DNA of 64,000 nt from Candidatus Mesenet endosymbiont of Phosphuga atrata. GTDB lineage: Bacteria > Pseudomonadota > Alphaproteobacteria > Rickettsiales > Anaplasmataceae. Every line of letters starts with the position of its first letter. Position 1 is the first letter of the stretch. The stretch is from assembly GCF_964020175.1 (NCBI RefSeq), contig NZ_OZ026541.1, positions 124,001 through 188,000 of the forward strand, given 5' to 3'. Under the pieces are notes generated by a model. That model searched no databases. It had not been told where the DNA came from and worked only from the letters and a program-made list of their open reading frames with translations. The position numbers and the translations under genes were made by a program. Positions 24,107 through 33,195 of this stretch are shown one piece after another.

Positions 24107-25944
24107 TTTACAGCAGTAGTTTTTATGCCGGACTAAAACCCGATCCACTGCTTAAAGTATCAGAGTGGGCAAATGAGTATCGGGTACTTTCGCAAACGGC
24201 GTCATCAGAACCAGGGAAGTGGCGGACAGCAAGAACTCCTTATTTAAAAGAAATCATGGATTGTCTCTCTCCTTCATCTGCCGTTGAGAAAGTAATCTTT
24301 ATGAAGGGAGCGCAAATTGGGGGAACAGAGGCTGGTAATAACTGGATAGGTTATATCATCGATCAAACCCCAGGACCAATGCTGGTAGTACAACCAACTG
24401 TCGAGATGGGAAAGCGTTGGTCTAAAGGAAGATTTGCTCCTCTGATTGAAAGTACACCATGTTTAAAGAGTAAGGTTAAAAATCCAAGAGCAAGAGATTC
24501 AGGTAACACGGTGCAGAGTAAAGAGTTCCCAGGAGGCATGGTGGTAATAACTGGAGCTAACAGTAGTGTTGGCTTAAGATCCATGCCAGTTAAATACTTA
24601 TTCTTAGATGAGATTGATGCTTATCCAGGAGATTCTGGGGGTGAGGGTGATCCAGTACTTTTAAGCATTGCGCGTACTAATACTTTTACGAGGAGAAAGA
24701 TCTTTTTAGTGTCAACGCCAACAGTACATGGAATAAGTAGGATAGAGAAAGAGTTTGAAGCTTCTGATAAGCGTTATTTCTTTGTCCCTTGCCCACATTG
24801 TAATTATTATCAAATCTTAAAATGGTCACAAATTAAATGGGAAGATAAGGAGCCAGCTTCAGCACATTATGTTTGTAGTGAATGTAGTGGCAAAATAGAA
24901 AATCATCAAAAAACAGAAATGTTAAGTCAAGGGGAATGGCGAGGCACAAACATCACAGCAAACAACAAAACAGTAGGGTTTCATCTGTCGAGTCTATATA
25001 GCCCGGTTGGCTGGTATAGTTGGAGTCAAGCAGTAGAAGATTTTCTCCACAGTAAAGATAATGAACAACTACTTAAAGTATGGATAAATACTACACTCGG
25101 AGAAACCTGGGTTGATCGTGGAGAAGTACCAGATTGGAAGCATCTTTTTCAGCGTCGAGAAGATTATTTAATTGGTACAGTACCTCAAGGAGAAGTAGTA
25201 CTCACAGCTGGGGTTGATGTGCAGAAGGACCGAATAGAGGTAGAAGTTGTTGCTTGGGGTAAAAATAGAGAAAGTTGGTCAATTGATTATCAAGTGTTTG
25301 AAGGCGATCCTGGACGTGATGCTGTGTGGAATAAGTTATCAGAACTGCTAAATAATCATTTCCTCGGTAACGATGGTTTGGAATACACAATCAGTATGAT
25401 GGCAGTAGATGCGGGATATGCAACGCAAGAAGTTTACAATTGGATCAGAAGTCATCAAGGATGTGGAAAGGTAATGGCGGTTAAAGGAGTAAACAAAGCT
25501 CTAGTGCCACTTAGTAGCCCAAGTAAAGTTGATGTTACTGTTGCTGGACAAAAATTGCGTCGGGGCGTAAAACTCTGGCCCATAGGAGTATCAATACTCA
25601 AATCCGAGCTATTCCAATTACTTAAGCTTTTGGAGAATGAAGAAGGGTTTCCTCCCGGGTACTGTCACTTCCCTCAGTATTGCCCTGAATATTTTAAACA
25701 ATTAACAGCTGAGCAGTTAATTACTAAAGTAGTTAAAGGCTATACTAAACAAGAATGGCAAAAGATTAGAGAACGTAATGAAGCACTTGACTGTCGAGTT
25801 TATGCAAGAGCTGCATCCATTGCTCTAGGGATTGATCGCTGGACAGAGAATAAATGGAACAGTTTAGTGGGTAAAAAAACTAAGAGTCAAAAGAAATCGG
25901 CAAAAGTAATACCGAGTAAGTGGATAGAGCCAAATGTACAATAG
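24103..25944 (+). CDS. Terminase large subunit (GpA family)
   Basis: A 613-aa packaging ATPase/nuclease of the lambda GpA family. The ATPase part has the Walker A-like FMKGAQIGGTE (residues 66-75) and Walker B YLFLDEIDAYP (165-175). A zinc-finger-like segment lies at about 230-265 (CPHCNYYQ and CSECSGKI). The nuclease part carries GVDVQKDRIEVEVV (about 368-381) and MMAVDAGY (about 430-437) with acidic residues. The length is normal for the family. It overlaps the ankyrin gene by 4 bp and the gpW-like gene by 11 bp. Confidence 0.95.
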   Translation: MIYSSSFYAGLKPDPLLKVSEWANEYRVLSQTASSEPGKWRTARTPYLKEIMDCLSPSSAVEKVIFMKGAQIGGTEAGNNWIGYIIDQTPGPMLVVQPTVEMGKRWSKGRFAPLIESTPCLKSKVKNPRARDSGNTVQSKEFPGGMVVITGANSSVGLRSMPVKYLFLDEIDAYPGDSGGEGDPVLLSIARTNTFTRRKIFLVSTPTVHGISRIEKEFEASDKRYFFVPCPHCNYYQILKWSQIKWEDKEPASAHYVCSECSGKIENHQKTEMLSQGEWRGTNITANNKTVGFHLSSLYSPVGWYSWSQAVEDFLHSKDNEQLLKVWINTTLGETWVDRGEVPDWKHLFQRREDYLIGTVPQGEVVLTAGVDVQKDRIEVEVVAWGKNRESWSIDYQVFEGDPGRDAVWNKLSELLNNHFLGNDGLEYTISMMAVDAGYATQEVYNWIRSHQGCGKVMAVKGVNKALVPLSSPSKVDVTVAGQKLRRGVKLWPIGVSILKSELFQLLKLLENEEGFPPGYCHFPQYCPEYFKQLTAEQLITKVVKGYTKQEWQKIRERNEALDCRVYARAASIALGIDRWTENKWNSLVGKKTKSQKKSAKVIPSKWIEPNVQ

Positions 25945-26158
25945 TGAGTATCTAGTTCAAGTTGAACAAGCCATACAGAAGCTGCAAAGTGGGGAAAGAG
26001 TAGTATCAATTGCTTATGGTGACCATGTAGTTAGATATGCAGAAGTGCAGATAAATGACTTACTTAATTTAAGACAGAGAATCAAAGCTGAGCTGAAAAT
26101 CTCAGGGGTAAAGCCAAAGAGAAGAATTGTTTTTTCCACAAGTAAGGGGATAGTATGA
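25934..26158 (+). CDS. gpW-like head-tail joining protein
   Basis: A 74-aa protein overlapping the terminase stop. The core VEQAIQKLQSGERVVSIAYG followed by VRYAEVQINDLLNLRQRIKAEL matches the gpW family (lambda gpW, 68 aa), a small protein that completes the head-tail interface. In lambda, W lies between A and B (portal); here a toxin-antitoxin pair is inserted between it and the portal gene. Confidence is high for so short a protein. Confidence 0.8.
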   Translation: MYNSEYLVQVEQAIQKLQSGERVVSIAYGDHVVRYAEVQINDLLNLRQRIKAELKISGVKPKRRIVFSTSKGIV

Positions 26159-26226
26159 AGGAATATTTATTGAAAATTAAAGAGGAATATTATATAATTA
26201 GTGTAATAATGAATTTTAGTTAGCAT

Positions 26227-26451
26227 ATGGCAGAGTCAAGAGTCAATATAACTTTCGGTCTAGAAACTTCACAACATCTTATTGAGCTAGCTGAAGCCAC
26301 TAAACAGTCTGTACAAGAGTTAACAGAAAAGTTAGTAAAAGAAGCTGTTGAACTTGAAATGGAAGATATTTTATTGTCTAAAATTGCTAATGAACGTGAT
26401 GTTGATGGCGCAGAGACAGTTAATTATAAAGACGTTAAGTGGAGATGTTGA
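26227..26451 (+). CDS. RelB-like antitoxin
   Basis: A 74-aa protein directly before a RelE-like toxin gene. MAESRVNITFGLETSQHLIE resembles the N-terminal DNA-binding part of RelB/ribbon-helix-helix antitoxins, and the acidic C-terminus (ERDVDGAETVNYKDVKW) would wrap the toxin. It is separated from the toxin by 15 bp. Antitoxins of this type repress their own operon. The family name is by pattern and neighbour. Confidence 0.7.
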   Translation: MAESRVNITFGLETSQHLIELAEATKQSVQELTEKLVKEAVELEMEDILLSKIANERDVDGAETVNYKDVKWRC

Positions 26452-26466
26452 TTACAAAGGCACTCA

Positions 26467-26742
26467 GTGAAAATAAAACATTATAAAATTAAATTTTTAA
26501 AAAATGTTACTGAAAAAGATCTTCCAGCTTTACCATTAACAATAGAATCAAGAGTAAAAAAAGCCATAGATGAGCGACTTACAATTGATCCCATTAATCT
26601 TGGTGAGCCATTACGTTATAGTTTTAAAGGACACAGAAGATTAAGAGTAGGTGATTATCGAATTCTTTATAGAGTAGATAAAATAAAGCATACAGTAATT
26701 ATTACAGAAATAGGACATAGAGGCACTATTTACAAGAGATAG
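26467..26742 (+). CDS. RelE/ParE-family toxin
   Basis: A 91-aa protein starting at a GTG. The core KIKFLKNVTEKDLPALP and the conserved block GEPLRYSFKGHRRLRVGDYRILYRV (given here as landmarks around residues 56-80) fit RelE toxins, with basic residues H62-R63-R64, R66 and R71 in the usual positions for mRNA cleavage. The pair with the upstream antitoxin lies between gpW and portal in the packaging operon, so toxin control could be tied to late phage expression. A RelE pair at this place is a WO prophage feature as I recall. Confidence 0.8.
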   Translation: MKIKHYKIKFLKNVTEKDLPALPLTIESRVKKAIDERLTIDPINLGEPLRYSFKGHRRLRVGDYRILYRVDKIKHTVIITEIGHRGTIYKR

Positions 26743-26825
26743 GTGCATTGTACAAAAGGTCAACAGATATATACAAAAACTCATTTGTGCAACAACTTGC
26801 TGCATAATTAATAACAAGAAATTCA

Positions 26826-28244
26826 ATGATACTCAAATCACTAAAACAATTATTCAATAAACCAAAGATTAAAAGCTCAGCCTGGGATATAGCAGGGTCA
26901 GGAAGGAGATTATGTCATTTTCAACCAGAAAGAGGAAGCATAAATAGCCTTCTTACTCATAACCTTGAAACTCTACGTAGTCGCGCTCGTGGTATGGTAC
27001 GTAATAACCCTTATGCAGCAAATATTATTGATACGATAGTCAGTAATTGTGTTGGCACTGGAATTAAACCCCAATCAAAAGCTAAAGATGCTGAATTTAG
27101 AAAGAAACTACAACAGTTATGGCTTAATTGGACTGACGAGGCAGATAGCTGTGGCGTAAATGATTTTTATGGACTGCAGTCTTTAGTATGTCGAAGTATG
27201 GTAGAGGGGGGAGAATGTTTTGTTCGTTTGCGGGTCCGAAGAGCAGAAGATAATTTATCTGTACCACTGCAGCTGCAAGTACTTGAATCAGAACATTTAG
27301 ATAATAAGAGTAACCAAACGTTAGCAAATGGTAATATCATTCGTAGTGGGATTGAATTTAACAAATTAGGACAAAGAGAAGCATATTACTTATTCAGAGA
27401 GCATCCAGGTGACGGTTCGTTAGGAGAATCAGTTCGTGTGCCAGCAAATGATGTTTTGCATATTTATAGACCTTTAAGGCCAGGACAGATAAGAGGAGAA
27501 CCTTGGCTTTCTAATGTACTACTAAAACTCTATGAGCTTGATCAATATGATGATGCAGAACTTGTGAGAAAGAAAACAGCAGCAATGTTTGCTGGCTTTA
27601 TCACCAGACTTGATCCTGAAGCTAATATTATGGGAGAAAGTGAAACAAACGAACACGGAATTGCCCTCTCTGGTTTGGAACCTGGAACTATGCAGTTACT
27701 TGATCCGGGAGAAGATATTAAGTTTTCTGAACCGTCAGACGTTGGAGGTAGTTATGAAGCATTCATGAGACAACAACTTCGAGCTATTGCTATTGGTATG
27801 GGCATTACTTATGAGCAGTTAACTGGAGATTTAACTAATGTTAATTATTCATCAATTCGAGCAGGGCTAATAGAGTTTCGTCGTCGATGCTCAATGTTAC
27901 AACATAATATCATGGTCTTTCAATTTTGCCGTCCAGTATGGAATAGATGGCTAGAGTTAGCATTACTCTCTGGTGCAATTAAGGAAACAACAACTAGTGA
28001 ATCGTTGAAAGAAGTAAAATGGATACCACAAGGATTCGATTGGGTTGACCCACTTAAGGATCAGCAAGCACAGCAGATGGCAGTAAGAAACGGGTTTAAA
28101 AGTAGAGCAGAGGTAGTGTCAGAACTTGGCTATGATATAGAAGAAATTGACCAAGAGATTGCTGAAGATCATAAACGTGCTGATTACTTTAACCTGAATT
28201 TTGATTCTGATTGTCGGGCAGATATTAAGCAAAAAGGAAATTAA
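26826..28244 (+). CDS. Phage portal protein (lambda gpB family)
   Basis: A 472-aa portal protein that forms the DNA entry ring of the head. Family landmarks are LRSRARGMVRNNPYAANIID (residues about 50-70), VSNCVGTGIKPQSKAK, the GDLTNVNYSSIRAGLIEFRR block (about 338-358) and a C-terminal WIPQGFDWVDPLKDQQA. The length is slightly below lambda gpB (533 aa). It lies directly before the capsid protease, as in lambda. Confidence 0.95.
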   Translation: MILKSLKQLFNKPKIKSSAWDIAGSGRRLCHFQPERGSINSLLTHNLETLRSRARGMVRNNPYAANIIDTIVSNCVGTGIKPQSKAKDAEFRKKLQQLWLNWTDEADSCGVNDFYGLQSLVCRSMVEGGECFVRLRVRRAEDNLSVPLQLQVLESEHLDNKSNQTLANGNIIRSGIEFNKLGQREAYYLFREHPGDGSLGESVRVPANDVLHIYRPLRPGQIRGEPWLSNVLLKLYELDQYDDAELVRKKTAAMFAGFITRLDPEANIMGESETNEHGIALSGLEPGTMQLLDPGEDIKFSEPSDVGGSYEAFMRQQLRAIAIGMGITYEQLTGDLTNVNYSSIRAGLIEFRRRCSMLQHNIMVFQFCRPVWNRWLELALLSGAIKETTTSESLKEVKWIPQGFDWVDPLKDQQAQQMAVRNGFKSRAEVVSELGYDIEEIDQEIAEDHKRADYFNLNFDSDCRADIKQKGN

Positions 28245-28248
28245 ATTT

Positions 28249-29349
28249 ATGGAGAGTTCTCTATTACTAAGCAAACCACTGATGCTGGAACCAAGAAGTT
28301 TTGAATTATTATCATTACACAGCAAGAAATTACCAATCTTTAAGAATTTAAAACATATGGCGAGCAAGCAAGAGGGTGCTGCTATTATCCCCATTTATGG
28401 GATTTTAACTCAAAAACCTGGAGCTTTTGATAGTGTTTTAGGAATGACCTCATATGAAAGAATCTATGAGCAAGTAGAAGAAGCTTTAGCAGATAGTAGT
28501 ATAGAGACTATTTTACTTGATATTGATAGTCCTGGGGGAGAAGTAAATGGAGTGTTTGATTTAGCTGATTTTATCTATAATGCTAGGTCAAAAAAAGAGA
28601 TTATCGCAACTGTAAGTGGTGATGCTTATTCTGCTGCTTATGCTATTGCTGCAAGTAGTGAGAAGATTTTAATCACTAGAACTTCAGGAGTTGGTAGCAT
28701 TGGAGTTATTGCCAGTCATATCGATCAGAGCAGTTTTGATGAGAAAAAAGGTTTAAAATATACTACAGTTTTTGCCGGTAAAAGAAAGAATGATTTAAAT
28801 CCACATCAACCAATAACTTCTGAAAGTCTTAAAAATTTACAGGAAGAAGTAAACCGTCTATATGAAATGTTGGCTAATGTTATCGCACGTAATCGCAACC
28901 TTTCTGTAGGAGCGATCAAAAATACTGAAGCCGGACTTTATTTTAGTGAAAGTGCAATAGATATTGGTCTTGCCGATGGGATAACAACGTTTTCTGAACT
29001 TAAAGAAAAAATATTTATCAACAAACAAAGGAGTTTTACTATGACAGAACAAACTACAGCTAAAGAACAAATAATAAATTCCGAAGATTTAATTGATCAA
29101 GGTAAGCGCATAGGTTACGAGCAGTGTCGAAATGAAATTTTAGAAATGATACGTTTATGTAACTTATCACGTATGCCAGAGAGGTTAGGAGAATTTATTG
29201 AGCAGAATATAAGTGCGGTTGAAGCAAGAGAGATTTTAATGACCACCCTTGCCCAACAAGCAACAAAAACTGAGATTTTAAGTACTTTGCAGACAGATGT
29301 GCAAGAAGATCTGGTGATACAGGTAGCTAAATCTCGTCAATCTGCATAG
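28249..29349 (+). CDS. Minor capsid protein C, S49 (SppA-like) peptidase
   Basis: About 366 aa from the ATG at 28249 (MESSLLLSKPLMLEPRSFEL); a longer frame overlapping the portal gene lacks support. It is a serine peptidase of family S49 that processes the head scaffold, like lambda gpC. LLDIDSPGGEVNGVFDLADF is the substrate-binding loop, GDAYSAAYAIAAS carries the catalytic Ser, and TSGVGSIGVIASHIDQS lies near the catalytic Lys part. The C-terminal ~80 residues, helical and hydrophilic, may act as the scaffold (Nu3-like). It is followed by the decoration and capsid genes. Confidence 0.9.
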   Translation: MESSLLLSKPLMLEPRSFELLSLHSKKLPIFKNLKHMASKQEGAAIIPIYGILTQKPGAFDSVLGMTSYERIYEQVEEALADSSIETILLDIDSPGGEVNGVFDLADFIYNARSKKEIIATVSGDAYSAAYAIAASSEKILITRTSGVGSIGVIASHIDQSSFDEKKGLKYTTVFAGKRKNDLNPHQPITSESLKNLQEEVNRLYEMLANVIARNRNLSVGAIKNTEAGLYFSESAIDIGLADGITTFSELKEKIFINKQRSFTMTEQTTAKEQIINSEDLIDQGKRIGYEQCRNEILEMIRLCNLSRMPERLGEFIEQNISAVEAREILMTTLAQQATKTEILSTLQTDVQEDLVIQVAKSRQSA

Positions 29350-29375
29350 TTAATAATAAAAGGAGGAAAATCTTT

Positions 29376-29750
29376 ATGAGTTGTATAACAGAGGCCAATA
29401 ATTTAAGTGATCTATTAAAATATGAAGCATCAAACATCTATTCACGCGATCAAGTAACAATTGCCAAAGGGCAGAATCTTAGTCTAGGAGCTGTGGTTAG
29501 CAAAAAAACAGATGATGGTTTAATTAAGGTTTTAAATCCAACTGCTACAGACGGCACTCAAATTGCTATTGGTGTAGTAATAAGTGACGTGGATGCAAAA
29601 GCAGCAGATACCAAAGCTGTGATAATTACACGTATTGCCCTGCTAGCTGATTGTATTTTAGTTTGGCCAGCAAATATTACTGAAGAGCAAAAAAGTAAAG
29701 CCATAAAGCAACTTGAAGAGCGTGGCATTATTATAAGAAAGGGGGTATAA
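29376..29750 (+). CDS. Head decoration protein D-like
   Basis: A 124-aa protein with a strong AGGAGG start signal, between protease C and the major capsid gene, the place of lambda D. The sequence YSRDQVTIAKGQNLSLGAVV, then QIAIGVVISDVDAKAADTKA and RIALLADCILVWP matches decoration proteins of the D family, which stabilise the expanded capsid. Length is as expected (110-125 aa). Confidence 0.85.
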   Translation: MSCITEANNLSDLLKYEASNIYSRDQVTIAKGQNLSLGAVVSKKTDDGLIKVLNPTATDGTQIAIGVVISDVDAKAADTKAVIITRIALLADCILVWPANITEEQKSKAIKQLEERGIIIRKGV

Positions 29751-29755
29751 ACTTT

Positions 29756-30757
29756 ATGCAAAATCCATTCTCAAATCCAGCATTTAGTATGACAGCACTC
29801 ACTGGTGCAATAAATATTTTGCCAATTAATTATGGTCGTACGGAAAATTTAAAGTTATTTCCTAGTAAAGCGGTAAGATTCCGTCATATCACCATAGAAG
29901 AGCAAAATGGAGTTTTAAGTTTACTGCCAACCCAACTACCTGGAGCACCAGCAACTGTAGGAAAACGTGGAAAAAGAAAAGTAAGGACCTTTACTATCCC
30001 TCATATTCCTCATGATGATGTGGTATTACCAGAAGAGGTACAAGGAATACGTGCATTTGGCTCAGAGAATGAACTTAAAGCGTTAGCTGATGTTATCACA
30101 GATCACTTACAATCGATGAGGAATAAACATGCAATCACTCTAGAGCATCTACGCATGGGAGCTTTAAAGGGCATTATTCTTGATGCTGATGGCTCTGAAT
30201 TACTCAACTTATATACAGAATTTGAAATTGCACCAAAGGTAGTGAATTTTGCTCTTAGCACTGCAACCACAGATGTAAAACGTAAGTGTATGGAAGTATT
30301 GCGTCATATTGAAGATAACTTAAGTGGTGAGTATATGACCGAGGTTCATGCACTGGTTAGTCCTGAGTTTTTTGATGCTTTAACTTCACACCAAAAAGTA
30401 AAAGAAGCCTATGAAAGATGGCAAGAAGGAGCAGCACTCCGCAATGATATGAGATCAGGATTTACTTTTTGTGGTATTACTTTTGAAGAGTATCGAGGAC
30501 AAGCAACTGATCCTGATGGCAATGTGAGAAGGTTTATTGAAAAAGATATTGGACATTGTTTTCCCATGGAAACGGCAAACACATTTACTACTTATTTTGC
30601 CCCAGCAGACTTTAATGAAACTGTAAATACTTTAGGACAACCACTTTATGCCAAACAACAACCAAGAAGATTTGATCGGGGAACTGATCTGCATACTCAG
30701 TCTAATCCTCTTCCTATGTGTCACAGACCAGGAATATTGATCAAAATCACCGCTTAA
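29756..30757 (+). CDS. Major capsid protein (lambda gpE family)
   Basis: A 333-aa major head protein of the lambda gpE family. Landmarks are FSMTALTGAINILPINYGR at the start, LRMGALKGIILDADGSELLN (about residues 137-156) and GHCFPMETANTFTTYFAPAD near residues 263-282, which is a conserved block in the family. The length is close to lambda E (341 aa). It follows the decoration gene by 5 bp. Confidence 0.95.
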   Translation: MQNPFSNPAFSMTALTGAINILPINYGRTENLKLFPSKAVRFRHITIEEQNGVLSLLPTQLPGAPATVGKRGKRKVRTFTIPHIPHDDVVLPEEVQGIRAFGSENELKALADVITDHLQSMRNKHAITLEHLRMGALKGIILDADGSELLNLYTEFEIAPKVVNFALSTATTDVKRKCMEVLRHIEDNLSGEYMTEVHALVSPEFFDALTSHQKVKEAYERWQEGAALRNDMRSGFTFCGITFEEYRGQATDPDGNVRRFIEKDIGHCFPMETANTFTTYFAPADFNETVNTLGQPLYAKQQPRRFDRGTDLHTQSNPLPMCHRPGILIKITA

Positions 30758-30758
30758 T

Positions 30759-31070
30759 ATGTTTAAAAATGTTCAGAGATTATTTGCAGATTGTTTCTTA
30801 TATCTAGGACAGCAAGCATTATACAAGTCAAAGAACAAATCATATTTGATACAGATATTAAAGCAACAACCAGATAGGCTTTATGAGATTGGTGAGGGGA
30901 AATTCATTGGGGAGATGTTAATACTTGAGGTAAGTGTGTTTGATGTATTACACCCAATTATAGGAGATATCTTTGTTATCAATGAGCAAAAGTATAAAAT
31001 CCACTCACCACCACTTCGAGATAATTCTGGCATGTTGTGGAAAATTCAAACTATGGCAACAGAGGGTTAA
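30759..31070 (+). CDS. Putative head-tail joining protein (gpFII-like)
   Basis: A 103-aa protein immediately after the major capsid gene. The C-terminal half FDVLHPIIGDIFVINEQKYKI looks like the beta-barrel of lambda FII and related head-tail connectors. The starts are tightly packed (1 bp after the capsid stop and 1 bp before the next ATG). No decisive motif, but position and size fit. Confidence 0.55.
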   Translation: MFKNVQRLFADCFLYLGQQALYKSKNKSYLIQILKQQPDRLYEIGEGKFIGEMLILEVSVFDVLHPIIGDIFVINEQKYKIHSPPLRDNSGMLWKIQTMATEG

Positions 31071-31071
31071 G

Positions 31072-31593
31072 ATGTTTAGTATCGAAGTAAGTAATAATAT
31101 TAATAAAGTAGCCCAAGAGATAAATAGCACTAAACCACAAATAGAACTAGCAATAGTTAGAGCACTAAATAAAACAGCGCTTTGGGTAAAATCTCAAGCT
31201 AGTAGGGAAATCAGTACAGAGAAACAAATAAAATTAAAGCTAATTAGAAATAGGCTACAGGTGATTAAAGCCAATAGAAATTCTTTAAGAGCATTAGTAA
31301 GAGCAAGCCTTTACGGAATCAAAGCAGCAAAGCTTGGAAGTATGAGACAGACAAAAACTGGGGTAAAAGTTGGAAAATATATGTTTCACAGTGCATTTGT
31401 TGCCACTATGCCTAGAGGTTATACAAGTAGTTTTAAGCGTAAAGGTAAAACAGCACTACCAATACAAGAAGTGACCTTACCATTAGAACCAGAAGCATCA
31501 AAGATCATTAAGGGACTGGTGAGTAATGAAGTAGATAAGGTATTTGAAAAGTACTTTCAGCACGAACTTAATTTTATTTTGCAAAAGGTATAA
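31072..31593 (+). CDS. Minor tail protein Z-like
   Basis: About 173 aa from the ATG at 31072 (MFSIEVSNNINKVAQEI); a longer frame starting inside the previous gene is not supported. It is a basic protein with IELAIVRALNKTALWVKSQA, a signature of the prophage minor tail protein Z family, which helps join the tail to the head. The C-terminal part has ALPIQEVTLPLEPEASKII. It is followed 2 bp later by another tail-completion-like gene. Confidence 0.75.
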   Translation: MFSIEVSNNINKVAQEINSTKPQIELAIVRALNKTALWVKSQASREISTEKQIKLKLIRNRLQVIKANRNSLRALVRASLYGIKAAKLGSMRQTKTGVKVGKYMFHSAFVATMPRGYTSSFKRKGKTALPIQEVTLPLEPEASKIIKGLVSNEVDKVFEKYFQHELNFILQKV

Positions 31594-31595
31594 AG

Positions 31596-32072
31596 ATGTT
31601 CTGGGATGAGCTATATGATAAAATTTGTCGTACAATTAAAAATGAAATATCAGCAGTACAAACCTGTGAACACTATCCAGTAGTACGTAAAGAGATATTA
31701 GCTCCAGCAGTATTTATTGAGCTTACAAGTTTAGAGCCAGGAAAAGACCCAGGTACAGAAGAGCTTGCCCTTAGAGCTAGGTTTGAAGCAAGAGTGATAA
31801 TTGATAGTAGTATAGATAATGCTTTTCTCGTTGTAAGATCATTGGCAGCTGAAGTTGCAAGAGTTGTAAACAAGAATACTTGGAATATGGAGAATATTTC
31901 ACCCGCTGAATTTATATCAGCAGAAGGAGATGGGTTTAAACCGGAATTAGATGCTTATCTTGTTTGGTTAGTTGAATGGGTGCATGAGATACATGTTGGA
32001 CATTCAATCTGGGTAGATAGTGATATTGAATCACATTCCATAAGTATAGGAAGTATAAGTGCTGGAGCATAA
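31596..32072 (+). CDS. Phage tail completion-like protein
   Basis: A 158-aa protein between the Z-like gene and baseplate gene V. The sequence VVRKEILAPAVFIELTSLEP followed by RARFEARVIIDSSIDNAF is seen in small phage proteins that act as tail terminators or completion factors. Its stop overlaps the GTG start of gene V by 14 bp. Exact function not known. Confidence 0.55.
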   Translation: MFWDELYDKICRTIKNEISAVQTCEHYPVVRKEILAPAVFIELTSLEPGKDPGTEELALRARFEARVIIDSSIDNAFLVVRSLAAEVARVVNKNTWNMENISPAEFISAEGDGFKPELDAYLVWLVEWVHEIHVGHSIWVDSDIESHSISIGSISAGA

Positions 32073-32523
32073 TTTTGCCATCTCGCAGCTGCAGAGGAAA
32101 CTAGCCAATATCATCCGTATTGGAGTTGTAAAAGAAGTAGATTATTCACAAGCAAGAGTTGTGGTCAAAGTAGATGAGATTTTAACTGGATGGCTGCCAT
32201 GGATAACTTCCAGAGCTGGAGAAGAGAGGAGTTGGTTGCCACCAAGTATTGATGAACAAGTGGTGATACTTTCACCCTCAGGAGAGTTATCTCTTGGAGT
32301 TGTACTAGGGAGTATTTATCAGCAGAAATATCCAGCAGCGGAGAGTGATAAAATGATTAGTAGCTTAGTGTTTCAAGATGGAACAAAGTTATCATATAAC
32401 AAAGACAGTAATCATCTTGAAGTTTCTGTGGTGGATAAAATTACACTCAAAGTTAATCAGTCAAGTTTGGAGATAACTCGAGATGGTATTAGGTTAAATG
32501 CTGAGAGAATCAACCTCAATTGA
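32059..32523 (+). CDS. Baseplate assembly protein V (P2 gpV-like spike)
   Basis: A 154-aa protein, starting at a GTG that overlaps the previous gene. The OB-fold part contains NIIRIGVVKEVDYSQARVVV and GWLPWITSRAGEERSWLPPS, the standard gpV signature; the C-terminal part with LEVSVVDKITLKVNQSSLEI would be the beta-helical spike. P2 gpV (211 aa) is longer, but here a separate PAAR tip protein follows directly. Confidence 0.9.
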   Translation: MLEHNFAISQLQRKLANIIRIGVVKEVDYSQARVVVKVDEILTGWLPWITSRAGEERSWLPPSIDEQVVILSPSGELSLGVVLGSIYQQKYPAAESDKMISSLVFQDGTKLSYNKDSNHLEVSVVDKITLKVNQSSLEITRDGIRLNAERINLN

Positions 32524-32530
32524 AGAAAAT

Positions 32531-32794
32531 ATGCTTATAAGTAAATCAGTTGTGCGAGTAGGAGATAGTTGTGAAGAAGATGTACCACATTTTAGTACTC
32601 ATGGAAGTAGTAATGTATTTGTTAATGGCAAACCTATTGCAAGAAAATCAGATAGTTTTACTGCAGGAAAGAAAATAATACAAGGATCTGAAACAGTCTT
32701 TGTCGGTGGGCTTGGTATGGCAAGAGTGGGAGATTTAGTCTCTTGTGGATTTAAAATAAAAAATGGTAGCGATAATGTATTCTCAGGTGACTAA
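32531..32794 (+). CDS. PAAR-domain spike tip protein
   Basis: An 87-aa protein starting at the ATG at 32531 (MLISKSVVRVGDSCEEDVPH); a longer frame overlaps gene V. The repeated pattern VNGKPIARKSDSF, QGSETVFVGGLGMARVGDLV and SCGFKIKNGSDNVF is that of PAAR repeats, which fold into a sharp cone capping the spike of contractile tails. It sits directly after gpV, consistent with a spike-tip complex. Confidence 0.85.
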   Translation: MLISKSVVRVGDSCEEDVPHFSTHGSSNVFVNGKPIARKSDSFTAGKKIIQGSETVFVGGLGMARVGDLVSCGFKIKNGSDNVFSGD

Positions 32795-32797
32795 GAA

Positions 32798-33142
32798 ATG
32801 AAAGGAATGAGTGTCAGTAATGGTAAAGTATTAGAAGGGTTAGAGCATTTAAAGCAATCGATAATTGATATTCTAACCACACCAATTGGCAGTAGAGTTA
32901 TGAGAAGAGATTATGGCTCTAGACTATTTGAGCTTATAGATAGACCTACAAACCAAAACTTAGAGATCTATGCAGCCGTGGCTGATGCTTTAGCCAAATG
33001 GGAAAGAAGATTTAAACTTGATAGAGTTAAAATTACAGAAGTAAGTGAAGGTAAAGTTACTTTATCACTTGAAGGAAAATATCTGCCAGAAGGGAAGAAT
33101 GTTTCTTTTGATATATATAACAATTTGCTTGAAGAAGTTTAG
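32798..33142 (+). CDS. Baseplate wedge protein W (P2 gpW, gp25-like)
   Basis: A 114-aa protein of the T4 gp25/P2 gpW family. The key block SIIDILTTPIGSRVMRRDYG followed by SRLFELIDRP is the family signature (residues about 20-50). It nucleates baseplate wedges in contractile tails. In P2, W is followed directly by J; here a 369-aa unknown gene is inserted between W and J. Confidence 0.95.
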   Translation: MKGMSVSNGKVLEGLEHLKQSIIDILTTPIGSRVMRRDYGSRLFELIDRPTNQNLEIYAAVADALAKWERRFKLDRVKITEVSEGKVTLSLEGKYLPEGKNVSFDIYNNLLEEV

Positions 33143-33195
33143 TAATTGAATATTATCTATAATATTCTAATTTTATCATATTTAATAAGGGGGAT

